Of a stretch of 37,599 bases of DNA, positions 10,876 to 21,354 are shown one piece after another. This DNA is from Cudoniella acicularis. Its lineage: Eukaryota > Ascomycota > Leotiomycetes > Helotiales > Helotiaceae. Position 1 is the stretch's first letter. The number at the start of each line of letters is the position of its first letter. The stretch is taken from the NCBI GenBank assembly GCA_013054445.1, contig JAAMPI010000445.1, positions 1 through 37,599 of the forward strand, in the 5' to 3' direction. Made by a program: the position numbers and the translations under genes. The notes below the pieces were generated by a model. That model made no database searches, had not been told where the DNA came from, and saw only the letters and a program-made list of their open reading frames with translations.

Positions 10876-12401
10876 TTATTCATCATCATCCTCTTCAGCC
10901 GTAACAGCTCGCTCTCCAGATTGGTTCGTCCACGGGTGCTTGGCCCAAGGGTATTTAGTGCTCTCCTCGTCGCTGAACTCCACATCATCCTCGTCAAATT
11001 CTTCGAGATCAGAAGCATTGTGGGTTCTGTACAGGTATGGGTTTCGACCATATTCATCATCAGAGTCGACCTCCTCGTCAGGATAATCCGCAGTGTAGTG
11101 GTTTTCGGCTAACTCAATTAGTGCCATCTCACAAAATATAGAATTAGCTTACCGTTTTCATCCTCCTCCTCATCTTCCTCTTCTTCATCGCTATCCCAAT
11201 CTTCCAGGTAGAAGTCATCAATGTCTGGCTGGGAATCGAGAACAAGTAGGCCAATATTCTTCGGGTTGCCAGTTGATTCCAAAGTATGAGCAGGTATACG
11301 GATATAAGTGTCAATTATGTATTCCGCGTCATCATCCATTTCGTCCCCACTGAAAGAGTCATCCACATCCATCTCGTTGTGAAGTTTTTCGGGCGCTTGC
11401 TCCGGATGTCGCTCATGATATCGCATTGCTGGTTTTTTTGGCTTGAATCTAGATTGAGAAGGTTTCGAGTGATTGGAAGAGATCAGGGGTTTGTTTGCGG
11501 TATTGTCAATTTCGGATGCAGCAATGTTCTTGCCAATCTCTTGCAAGGTATAAGCCTGCATTTCTGCAGCAAGTTGCTCGGAATTAACATCCCACGGCAT
11601 CATCAACCCGGAAGGCACTCGTAGGTCTTTTGGTTTAGAATTTGACGCGACCAAATTATTGGGTCCAGGTACGATATTAGACTTCGCCGACACTGCGGGG
11701 ACTCGAGAGGCCATTCCAGGTTTCTTCTGTTGACGGTGCTCTTCAATCGGAGCTGACTTCTCTGCAACGTCTGGACCAGCATCTGCTTCTAACTTCTGTC
11801 GTTTAGGTTGTCCGGTGCGAGATTTTCGCTCCACGAACACAGCTGGTTGGGCAGGGCGCTTTCGTGCCTTTCCGCTAGCAAGAGGGGCAGGTGGATCTGT
11901 GGGTGTTGAGCTTCTTGACATATGGAAACGTCGAAGTTTCACAGCCTGGGATTCAGGGACAGCATCATAGCTCGCCAGGTTTTCCGAAGGCTTGGTGTCA
12001 TTTTGCAATGATGGTATTTGTGTAATCGCGTCAGGAACAGATGCTTCTAAGCCGACTGCTGCGTCAACCTGCGAGGGTAGTTGTGGGGATAATTGGGTTG
12101 CAGGTATAGCTGGTGAGTGAGTGCCAGCAGCTCGATGAGGTTGTTTGATCTGGCGCACATTTGGGAATGGTGGCTGGAGCTCAGCTGAAGTGCTTCCAGC
12201 TTCGGGGACAGGTTGTCTCGAGAAAACAAAATCGGTGGCTCTGCGCAGCCGCTTGCCGTGAGGCTCGTGGACTCCTAGAGAACAATGTCAGCTTGACTGT
12301 CATGTCCATAGGAAACGCTGCAAAGGAGACCTACGGAGGAAGTCGACTGGATCATCTGTGGCCTTCCTCTTGATCTGGATCGTGACTGGAGGTACAGACA
12401 T
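10876..12401 (-). CDS. IWR1: Iwr1-family RNA polymerase II nuclear import/assembly factor
   Basis: Iwr1 binds assembled RNA polymerase II and directs its nuclear import. Three exons (12401-12335, 12274-11153, 11108-10876) with 60- and 44-nt introns join in phase to 473 residues. The N-terminus (VTIQIKRKATDDPVDFLRV then GKRLRRATDFVFSRQ) is typical of fungal Iwr1, with a basic bipartite-like import signal. A long disordered Ser/Pro/Lys-rich middle follows. The Iwr1 core lies near residues 335-430: YIIDTYIRIP, a strongly acidic run (DWDSDEEEEDEEEDE), ENAENHYTADYPDEE, then DDEYGRNPYLYR. The last splice junction falls inside ENAEN and restores it exactly, which confirms the intron. The gene is closely convergent with the Myb-like gene and has no defects. 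Confidence 0.93.
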
Positions 12402-13078
12402 GGTGGTGGTAGTCGTTTATTGACAAAAAGCAAATCCTCAAAGAATGGCTCGCATGCTACTATTGAGTAGTTCGCGAATTAGTAGCCGCGCAGCGTGTGG
12501 TGGAAAACGAGCGGTCATTCAAGACTTCAGGATTAAGGTTGAATTGAGGTTAAGGTTGTGATAAACTAGATTCAATATTAAATATGGCATGTCGTGTTTT
12601 GATAATAAATTATGATAACCGAGGAGGGACCCACCTTCGGTTTAAACAATCAAGCTTATCTTAGCGGCACGTGCAGGATTTGCCTTGTGATATTCAACAC
12701 GACCCACATCTAGTCATGAAGCAATTCACCCCCTGATATATTTTCTTACACGCAGCCTTTCACCAAAATAAGCATATCAAATAATACTAAGCCGTAGGAC
12801 TGACACCTGCTTCGTATTTCTCTTTTTTTATAAAGAAAGTTGGTTCAAAAGAAAGAAAGTCTTGATTTTTCACAAATCTCCTGAACTCCAAGCCGCTACA
12901 GCTTTTTCTTGGCGGCAGAATCCTGCTTTCTCATTGGTAGAAATCCAAATTCGACCTCACATGATTAAGTTGGTAACCACGCGCAGCGTAGCGATTAAGG
13001 GGTCTAGGGGGTTCTCCAGGAAGAAAAAAAAAAACACCTTAAAGCTCAATATAATTAGGCAAGCTCTATACCCACGCT
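12402..13078. other. Intergenic region upstream of IWR1
   Basis: About 680 bp of AT-rich DNA between the IWR1 start and the 3' end of the ankyrin pseudogene. It includes an A-rich run at 13024-13035. It contains the IWR1 promoter and marks the step from conserved core to accessory region. No gene is supported. Confidence 0.4.
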
Positions 13079-15310
13079 TTAGAGGCTTGCCGAACCATGA
13101 CTTCCGCTAGGCGAGGAATAAGCCGTTAAAGCGGAGGTCATCTTATGAATAGTTTTAATACACTGACGAGCTGCCATGACTTCTTTAGTATCGTCTATAT
13201 CCAAGAGCTCCTTCGGCGTGAACCTCCCTTCTACGCCAGGCCACGACCCTTTTGCCATCTTGTTACATCTTCTGTCAATCAACCGCTGCACTTCGTCTAG
13301 CATGCACATGTGGAAAGTAAGATGCGGCTCTGTAATACCTTCGAACAGACCGTCTCCTCTCGCCTCGTGCCAACGCAGGAGTTCCATAGCAATTTCTAGG
13401 GCATCGGCCCGTATGTTTTCTTCCGTTCGCCTCGCTGTTGCTACCTTATAAGTGTCTAATTCGCCGATAAGGAAAGGCCAGTACTTCCCACAATAGCAAC
13501 TAACTTGGAGTGGCAAGACGGCAATGGGGGCCTCACCTGCTTCATCCACCGCCATAAAAGGGATACGCGCATCAGCGCCCGCGTCGAGGAGCAGTTTGAC
13601 AGCTTCAGACTTCAGCGAGCCGGCCGCGCACTGAAGCATCGCCAAGCCATGCTGGTCGGGCGAATTCACGCATTGTAAGATTAACTCGCGTCCCCACGAA
13701 AGCGCCACACGGAAGGCCTCCAGGGTCAGCGGATAACGGGTCACGCACATAGCAAGCAGTCTGTGCATGGTAGCCACAAGTATAGCATCATTGGAATTGT
13801 TGTCAGCGCTCTCTGGTTTGCGTCCAAGGACCAGGTTTAGCAGCTCTGTATCTAGGATGAAAATGCTGCTGTCGGTTGGGAGGGCGTTGGCCTTGGCATC
13901 GTACTCGAGCAACGTCGCCCACATCTCGCGGGACGATGAGGAAGACACAGCGACACAGAGTTCCAGGGGCGTCACTGGTACTAAACCACGTGTACGCGCG
14001 TTTGCATCGACTCCTTTCTCCAGCAGGATACGCATGAAGGAGGCGTGGCGGTTGCAAATGGCTAGATACAGGCAGTTATAGACTCCATCGCTGAAGCTCG
14101 GCGACGGAGTAGTTGCTCACAATCAACTCTAGGATGCGGTTCCAGGCTGGGTTATTCCTAGATACCCACATGCCCGAATGTAGGGCCGACTTGGAGTCTC
14201 TGAACCCGTGCCTGACCGCTGACCTGGGGCACACCCCCAACAAGGCCTCTAGCACCTCGAGGTTTGGCTGGGCTCTTGCCCCGCAGAGGGTAAGTTGGAG
14301 GCTTTAAAAATGGTTGATCAAACCGAATCCAGCGCATAGCTGGATGGTCCGCTGTATGGCCAATGTGCCGTCGTGTCCGTGGGCAATCTAGTGCCGGAAG
14401 GGGCGGAGGATGGCAAAGGAAAGTTGTCTGTAGCCAGGGGGCAGGACAGCACATGCCGTGTCGTCGGAGAGAAGATCGGAGGCGATTTCATAATAGTAGT
14501 GCGAGAGGGCATATTGGATGCCGAAGTGGTGTTTGGAATGGGGAGCAAGGCATTCACAAGGGTACGGTTCCGTGTGATAACGGTCCATTCGAGGGGTCCC
14601 TCTTCGAGGACGATGTCATGGGCATTGAGCTAAACTCTGCCTAATGGAGTATCCGTACTGGCGCCGTAAGCGATGAGCAAATCCACGGCATCCTGAATGT
14701 CAGCGCTTGCAAAGAAGATTGAGAGATGCGAAGGTGTAATGCCCTGAATACTAGGACTTGACGCATTCGCACCTCGTTTGAGGACAAGTTTCAGTATCGA
14801 CAAATGGCCGCCCACACACGCGTAGTGAGCCGCATTAAAGCCTGCTGCCGAGATGTCAGCGATGTCGTTGTTGCGAAGCAGTTCGGTCACCATCACGTCG
14901 TCACCCAGTAATGCCGCGACATGAAGTGACAGGAGGTCGTCCGTAACCAAAATATCACACTGAAGCTGTAGAACAGCGAAGTTGCCAGGATACAGCAGGC
15001 TAGCTCTTGTCAAGGCCTCTCTGATATGATTCACCAAATTTGCGTTTTCGAGCCGGATTCTGTTCGCAAGGTACAACTCGGTGGGGATGGAAAGGTCACT
15101 TTCTATGTCCGCCACCCCCATGGCCGTACTGGACCGGATGTCGGTTTGCGTGACGACCTCTGAGGGAGGACCAATGGCCTCACGGACCCTATTCTGCTAC
15201 CGGCTCGCTTTTGTAAGTCCTTCCAAAGCTGCCATATCCAGCCAGCGGAGGACTTTAGTGTTGTTGTAGGTGGTGCCGAACGCAGTCGAGTAGCACTTGG
15301 ACACGGTCAT
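13079..15310 (-). pseudogene. Decayed Sel1/ankyrin-repeat gene, related to the neighbouring kinase-ankyrin gene
   Basis: A run of ankyrin-like sequence on the minus strand is broken by at least six lesions. There are stops at 15199-15197, 14632-14630, 14390-14388 and 14306-14304, and frame changes near 14545 and 14093. Between lesions the protein is clear. A Sel1-like start (VLRWLDMAALEGLTKA) is followed by ankyrin units such as FNAAHYACVGGHLSILKLVL, NLEVLEALLGVCPRS and an intact 318-codon tail (13079-14035) with MRILLEKGVDANAR and SEAVKLLLDAGADAR. The arrangement matches the C-terminal half of the gene at 16836-21077, so it is probably a former tandem paralogue whose kinase part is gone. TGG to TAG and CAN to TAN type stops fit CpA to TpA mutation, but I cannot separate that from ordinary decay. 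The original start is unknown; 15310 is the first ATG of the recognisable frame. Confidence 0.83.
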
Positions 15311-15330
15311 GGCGGCGTGGGTGTTTTAAC

Positions 15331-15506
15331 TTGTTAATTGTAGAATATTGCCCAATTTTTGAAGGGAGAATACTTACGTGATTAGTGCTAGTATAAATTC
15401 ATATTTGGGAGTATTCGTTGCCCAAAGGATAACAAAGGAGGCCCCAAACGTAAAGCTACAGTAGGTGATGGCTCTAGTCGAGTTGTTGCCAAGGCTGATG
15501 AGCAGA
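15331..15506 (-). other. Short coding-like hydrophobic fragment abutting an LTR-like repeat
   Basis: On the minus strand the frame is open from the repeat edge near 15506 to about 15378. It reads a hydrophobic stretch (VILLISLGNNSTRAITYC, then FGASFVILWATNTPKYEFIL) followed by a plausible splice donor (ACGTAAGTATT). It could be the remnant of a membrane protein exon, or chance. No family is recognised. Confidence 0.2.
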
Positions 15507-15722
15507 ATAACAGGTAATCCTACATCGGAATGTTGACACAAGCAATTTCCACTTTTGTCTTTGGACCTGAGCAGTTGCTGTTATAACCTGAGCTGCGTCC
15601 TAAGCCCCCTGAGTATGCCGCTGAGTCAGCCAGAGCCTACGTAGGGGATCCTTTTCTGACCCCTTGAGAATCGGGTATTGTTTCCACGTCTGTCTATATA
15701 TGAATTTTGTAAATGCCTGTTA
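15507..15722 (+). mobile_element. LTR-like repeat fragment, copy A
   Basis: This block aligns with 31061-31250. Both begin with TAACAGGTA, share GTCTTTGGACCTGA, AACCTGAGC and CCCTGAG words, and reach a TATATA box (GTCTATATATG here). The alignment is roughly 70-80 percent by eye with small gaps. A start resembling TGTAACAGG and an internal TATA box suit a retrotransposon long terminal repeat, but the outer ends, target duplication and coding region were not found. Confidence 0.5.
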
Positions 15723-16219
15723 TCTGGAACATAGCCACCTTCGAACCCATTAGAATGTCGTGATGGTATCCGGTCTCACTTCCCTGCCGGAGCCGATTTG
15801 GATCCCCTCTGGCTTAGTTTCACGTGATTGGGTGCAACAGGCAGGGAGGACGGAGGGGATGCACACATTCGACTTGCCGGACATGGGGTTCTCACGAGAA
15901 CTTGAAATATCGGCGATGATGGAGCTCTCGCCAACGCCTAGGGAACTTGAAATATTTCGGTTTCCCACCGTGGCACGGCACGGCACGGCTTGACGGAAAA
16001 CTGGCTGGAGACCACGTGACTTCTCCCAACACCGTCATCGCCGTGGGCATAAACGTCAGCAAGTTCTCAAAGTAGAGTGGGGCACGAAAAAGTCTATGGA
16101 CGGATAACGACGCAGATACCTATTTAGGAGTCTGGTGGGTGGACCAATTTCCGAAGCATGTGCTTGTACTCCGGTCCTGTACCCATTTCAAAGGAACCCT
16201 CGCGTGCTCTGTGGAGAAA
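15723..16219. other. Non-coding flank of the LTR-like repeat
   Basis: About 500 bp with moderate GC and no coding signal. The short open frames on both strands at 15750-15993 mirror each other and contain the duplicated words GAACTTGAAATAT (15899 and 15945) and the run GGCACGGCACGGCACGG. It may be internal sequence of the degraded element starting at 15507. Confidence 0.3.
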
Positions 16220-16800
16220 AGTTGAGGAGAAGGAGAGGGCAAAATGGTTCGGAGAAGGTTTGCTGTTATTACGGCTAGGGCTAAGAATAATAGTATTTGG
16301 ACTTTAGCTAAGGAGTAACTAGAGTATAATCTTAATATAGTCGATAAAGCTTAGTCATGAAACGGAAAGTCTAGTGTATCTGGGATTAACTCTCAAAAGC
16401 CGCTAGTTTATCTAGTATATAGTAATAAAAAATAAGCTAAGAAGCGCTAAGGCTAGAAAGGCGAGGGGTTACGAGGTAAGCTATAAGTGGGGGGATAGCT
16501 AATAAAAGTAGGAAAAAGGAGACTTTAGAGATAATTAAGGGGATGTCGTTTGATTTTTAGGGGGCGGTGAATATAGGGATAATATTACAGAGTTGGTTTT
16601 TTTGTAGGAACTAGTAGGTTTGCGTTTTCGAATACTATTATATACACTAGGGATTCGATTAGGAGGTATCGATAGAGTTTGTTAGAGGAGGGAGATAATA
16701 GGGGCGCGAGGAGTCATCTTATTACTAATAGGGTTTAGAGTGCTTATCCTTATTATTTGTAGTAGTATATTTTTTTTTAGAGTGACGAAATATTAATAGC
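16220..16800. repeat. C-depleted, RIP-like degraded sequence
   Basis: The plus strand is very poor in C, which survives mainly in GCT and CG contexts, and rich in A, G and TA dinucleotides (TATAGTAATAAA, TTAGGGGGCGG). A frame starting ATGGTTCGGAGAAGG at 16243 reads about 24 residues and then fills with TAG/TAA stops. This is the look of a repeat copy hit by repeat-induced point mutation on mostly one strand. The original element cannot be identified. Confidence 0.45.
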
Positions 16801-16835
16801 TTATTAGAAGTTCTGTGTCCATTCTTCGTACATCA

Positions 16836-19800
16836 TCAACGTAATGCCTCATCAATACCCACCTCATCGACCCCGGTTATGATTTCTTCAAGAGGAAGAC
16901 GGCCCCTTTCCAATAATTCAATTTCAGAACTCTTATATGCACTCAGACGACGCAGAAATGCACGCGTTGCCTCTGTCCTCTCTTTAAATATCTTCGACAT
17001 ATACTCATTGCTCATGTTCAAAACGACGGGGCCCATCCGACCCAGTAAGTCTAGGGGGGTTTCGCCCTCATTATTGCGTACATTGACATTGAAGTCTTCG
17101 CTCTGGCTGGCGAGATGACTTTCAATGATCTCCAAGGCGGTAAGATTGGAGGCAGCCGCGGCTGAATGGATGGGCGTGTTACCCTCATCGTCGGGCGTTT
17201 CAACATAAGATCGGCCGGAAAAAGTTCGCAGGAGGAGCTGCAATACAGCGTACCCAGACGAGTTACTTCCCAAGTCCGCTGTAGATTGATATTAGCTTGT
17301 GTAGATTAACTACAAATTGTGACAAATGGTTGACTTGAGGCGCACGCTTACCGTGATAGAAACCACTGACAGCGAAATGAAGGAGCGTTTTGCCCGAGGT
17401 GTCTGCTCTGAACCTGGGCTTTGGCTCAAGATTGAGCACATACTCGACCTGGCTGAGCGTGATGATATTCGTTACAACAGATCCAGCCGTTAGATATGCC
17501 ATTAAAGTCATTTTGGCCTCATATTCTCTGTGGTGGAAAAGTCTCAACGTGGGAATTTCGTAGGCATCGTAGTCTAGACAATATTGCTTTCGCAGCATCT
17601 CTGCAGACCTCAGGTGTTCTGGAGTTCCTTCTAAAACCAAGAGAACGAATGGTGGCGCTTCATCTTCATTCTGAGCTGAGATAGCCAGCAGCGCTCTTGC
17701 ATCTAATCCTTGCGGACGAGGAACCTCTCCGCTTTCGATGGCGTCTAAGATTCGCATCAGGAAATCGGGCGCGAATCTAGCAGCTATGTGGAAGACGTTG
17801 AAGCCTTTGTTTTCAAACAGGAGCGGGTTGGCTCCAGCGCACAAGAGTTCCTTTGCACCGTCAAGGTTGCCCCTCTCGGCGCACCAGTGGATAGCAGTCA
17901 TCCCACAGCTATCAACTGCATCTAAGTCCGGACATGCGGCCGAGCTGAGTATTACCTTCAACAAGTCGATTCGTCCTCTGTAGCAGGAGATGATCAACGG
18001 TGTACTATCACCTTCCATCAATCCCATGGATCTGAAGGTGGACGACATGTTCTCTTGCAATATCAAGTCAGCGACTGACTTCAACTTTATATCTGTGTCC
18101 GAACCGCAAACTCGTCTGCAATAAAACTCGGTCTGATGGAAGAGAAAGTTGAATGCGAGCGCTTTCTCTTGCTCAAGAGGGGAGATGGACATTCTCTTGT
18201 TCTCGTTGTCCTCCAAGTGGCGTTTTCCGGCTTGCTCGAATATAGAGGCAAGTAAATCGACATCGAGAGTCCGCAGAGCGCCTACAGCTGCTCTGAAGTT
18301 CATCTTGGAGTGGACTAGGGGGTTAGCCCGAGCTCGAAGCAACACCTGGGCAGCTGCGCCGTGCGAAAAATCCCAGCCTATGAAAAGTTGAGAGCAGCGG
18401 CGTGTTCCCTTCCAGATCTGGTTCATCCAGGGCAAGCCCTGCTTGGAGTCCAATTTGTATAATATGGTAGATGCTATCCCTGCTTCTGAATCGGTTGAGG
18501 AAATGGAGTATCGTCCGACCATCCTTTGCATCTTTTACTCGAACATCAGCTCCGTGCTTTATAAGGAACAGAGCCATATTTAAGTGCCCATTGAGACAGG
18601 TAATCCAGAGAGGCGAGTAGCCAGGAGTATCGCCGATGGCGTTGACGTCGGCACCAAGGTCAATAACCAGAGCCTCAGCCATTTTGACGTCTCCCATAAG
18701 GGCTGCGATTTGAAGAAGAGTTAAACGTGAATCGCCAATGGACTCAGTGCACTCTTGTTTTCTCACCGAAGCAATGAATTGGTCTTTCTTTGATATATCG
18801 AAATGGGGATCACCGCGGCCATCATACCCTTCTAAGACCTGGAAATCAAAGGGTTCGTAATCGCTTTGAGGCCCTCCAAGGACTAGACAAGCCGATAAAG
18901 TCACTGTTTTCATCTCATTTAGAAAAGACGAATCTAGATATTGCTCGTAGCCCGTCGGATCTTGCCTGGACCAGAGACGTAGGGATGGAAAAATCTCCAA
19001 AGTCTGTTGCGAATTCTGAACACTCTCAAAGAGAGAAACGTGCAAGTCCTCTTTTGCGTAGTTGGAGAGTTCCCCTCGTATTGCCGTCTCCAAATCCTTC
19101 GGCACCGGGCGACCAAAAGATACAAGGAGGTTTGCGACGGCTGACAGAGCCTTTCTAGAGCCAAGTCCAATAGCTCTCTTCAACCAGTTAATACTTTGGT
19201 TCAAATCTCGAGCCACTCCAATACCCTCAAAGTGAGCAACAGCTAACTGATATGAAGCTTCGGGTGCGCTCGATTCGTCATCTTGGGAAGAACTATTGGC
19301 TTGCTGGAGCAGGTCCCGGTGCAATTCTTTTGCCACTGAGTCAGGAAGTTCAACTGGATTGAAATCCCTTGACACCTCAAACTACAAAAATTAGTCACTT
19401 TGGGGTAACAAGGATAGAAGGGCTACCTCTAGTATTCTTGGCAAGTCTGACGTCGCATCGTATTCCTGAGCGGGGCTTGAGTTGCGAGGAGAATAAGCAA
19501 GCTCAGTCAGGAGTTCGACACGCTTTCCTGTAATTTTCTTCATATTAGACATCACTTGCTAGACAAAGCATAAGTAAAGGTCCGAGGAGATGGGAATAGG
19601 AGGCCTACAAGCGCAGCTAAAGTAGGTCCGAACAGCAGGTTAAAAGTCGATCGGATCTTGAGGAATATCCAAGCAAGAGGGGCATAGAGTAACGAAACAG
19701 CGCTATTGATAAATCGAAACATACCTGCAAGAGATATTCCTTGCATTTGCGGCCGCGATATTGGCTCCCCAGGCAAGGCAATCTCCTCTTGCATAATACC

Positions 19801-21077
19801 TGAAGAGTCCACCTTGAATGGTCGATTAGTCCTAGTTGACGATTAATGGTTAGCCGATGAAGAACTCCCATACCATGGTGTCATCTTTAAGCTTACCTCT
19901 GCCTCAGTGACTCAAGGTACAGCAGAAGGTATGCAATGGTGTGAATTGGCCTGCGATCGTCGGGCCTGTGGGCCAATGTATACTGAAGAACCAGTGATAT
20001 CGTGTCAACTTCACTATCACTGAATTCCTCCGCCGAGCAGAGCGAAAGCATGACGTTTTCAATTGTCGTCAGCTCTATGCCATTGTCATCATCTCGTTCT
20101 TTTAATTCTCGTATCTCTTCCGCGTTGAGTTCTCCGAAGGGGTTCCCTCCCTGCAAAACAACTCGGCTGAAGAGTAGACCAAAGCTATAGATGTCCGCTT
20201 TTGGTAAGTCTGCTGTTCTAGCTTCCGTCTCTCCCATAAGCTCTGGTGCATTCCATGGTTCTGTACCAAGGCGTACAGAGAAGGAAGAGCGTTCCTCATA
20301 GTCTCCCTGTATTATAGCGAAGCCAAAGTCGCAGAGTTTGGCTCTATACTTAAAGGACGAAGAATCATCATGTTCAGCTCCATTGCCCCTGAAGACAAGG
20401 GTATTTTCCAACTTCAGGTCACAGTGAGAGATACCCCCGAAGTGAAGCGACTTTAATCCATCTAGGACATCGAGGAGTAGTTCCATTCTAACATACCACA
20501 TTCGAGCATCTGAGGAATTGGCTAGGAAATCTCCCAAAGCTCCGTAGTCTGCCGCTTCGAGAAGAAGGCGAGGCCAATATCTTCCTGCCGTCGGTACCTC
20601 ATCCCACGCAACGCCCAACAATCTCACAATGCATTTTGCGTTTCGCACCGACTCATTAGCAAGAACGCGGACCTCATTTGTGATAGCGGCTAGCTGGCGT
20701 GAGTCTTCCACAGCTTGAGAAGGCTTGGGCACGATCCTTTTCGTGACAAATGCTTTCGGTTGTAGTGCTTCCCCAAGCTTACTAGTATCAGATTCCCTTT
20801 CGTTGAGAAACCCTTGTTTGCGGGTTAGAATGACCAGTGCCTGTGTCACAACAAACGACGTCCCCTGGCCGACAAAAACAACATCCTGGGCATCACGATT
20901 TCTGCTTCGACCCAAAACAGGCAGATTTAGCCTCCCCAAAAGGTTGAGGAATGCCGATTGCCCTATAGCAACATTGGCTTGCTTTGGTGGGTGAAGCGCC
21001 TCAGCCTCATCGGAAACCTGTGGGTAATACTGCTCCACGCCATTGACGGATGATGCAAACGACTGGATTGAATCCAT
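16836..21077 (-). CDS. Non-RD protein kinase with Sel1-like and ankyrin repeats (one-base frameshift)
   Basis: Likely a signalling kinase with a repeat sensor. Exons 21077-19897, 19831-19725, 19527-19427, 19381-17352 and 17278-16836 add up to 1286 residues if one extra base near 18366-18387 is discounted. Kinase motifs: loop GQGTSF (about 70-74), Lys in VTKRI (113), catalytic HCDLKLEN (218-225; Cys instead of Arg, hence non-RD), CDFG (249-252), APE (277-279) and ADIYSFG. A Sel1-like repeat follows (YQLAVAHFEGIG, NWLKRAIGLGSRKA). At least eight ankyrin units come next, e.g. GYSPLWITCLNGHLNMALFL, GMTAIHWCAERGNLDGAKEL, GKTLLHFAVSG and GNTPIHSAAAASN. The final 73-nt intron joins FYH to ADLGSNSSG in phase. 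The 197-nt second intron is long and stays open, so a shorter membrane-tailed isoform is possible. Divergent from the HeLo gene. The frameshift may be a sequencing error or early decay. Confidence 0.8.
18366..18387 (-). other. Single-base frameshift site in the kinase-ankyrin gene
   Basis: The ankyrin reading EGNTPLLSTF runs into a stop, while AAAQVLLRARANPLV continues one frame over. The two frames join if one base is surplus. Candidates on the coding strand are the T5 run (18370-18366) or the C next to the T4 run (18382). No splice donor fits here. The total exon length is a multiple of three only after removing one base. Confidence 0.75.
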
Positions 21078-21354
21078 GACTTCAGACAATCATGGAGGAG
21101 ATATCGTACAAGATGGAAAGATGCATCAGTTGTACATGAAAGAGAAGTGTTGTCGCGAGCGAGAGAAATGGTGAGCTGTCGAAAAAGAGGCGCTGCACAG
21201 CCCTGTGTAACACTTATGTCACGAGATGGAGATAATTTGATACTATTGGATAAGATATTTACCTAGAAAAAGAAATTTCTGATCGATACTTCGCGACGTC
21301 TGTTCTCAAGACCCAAAAGTTTCCATCCCAACGTTAAGCATTTACTCCTAAACC
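21078..21354. promoter_or_regulatory. Shared divergent promoter of the kinase-ankyrin and HeLo genes
   Basis: Only 277 bp separate the two start codons, so both genes must share regulatory DNA. It contains AGATAA (21230-21235) and GATAAG (21249-21254), which match GATA-factor sites. No clear TATA box was found for either direction. Shared control supports joint function but does not prove it. Confidence 0.55.

Noticed and set aside
13097..13141. Hairpin-like inverted repeat (ATGACTTCCGCTA / AAGCGGAGGTCAT)
   Set aside because: Two mismatches in thirteen and a position in the tail of a pseudogene; not a tRNA or a clear terminator.
14363..14644. Plus-strand frames of 79-93 codons
   Set aside because: Antisense shadows of the ankyrin pseudogene.
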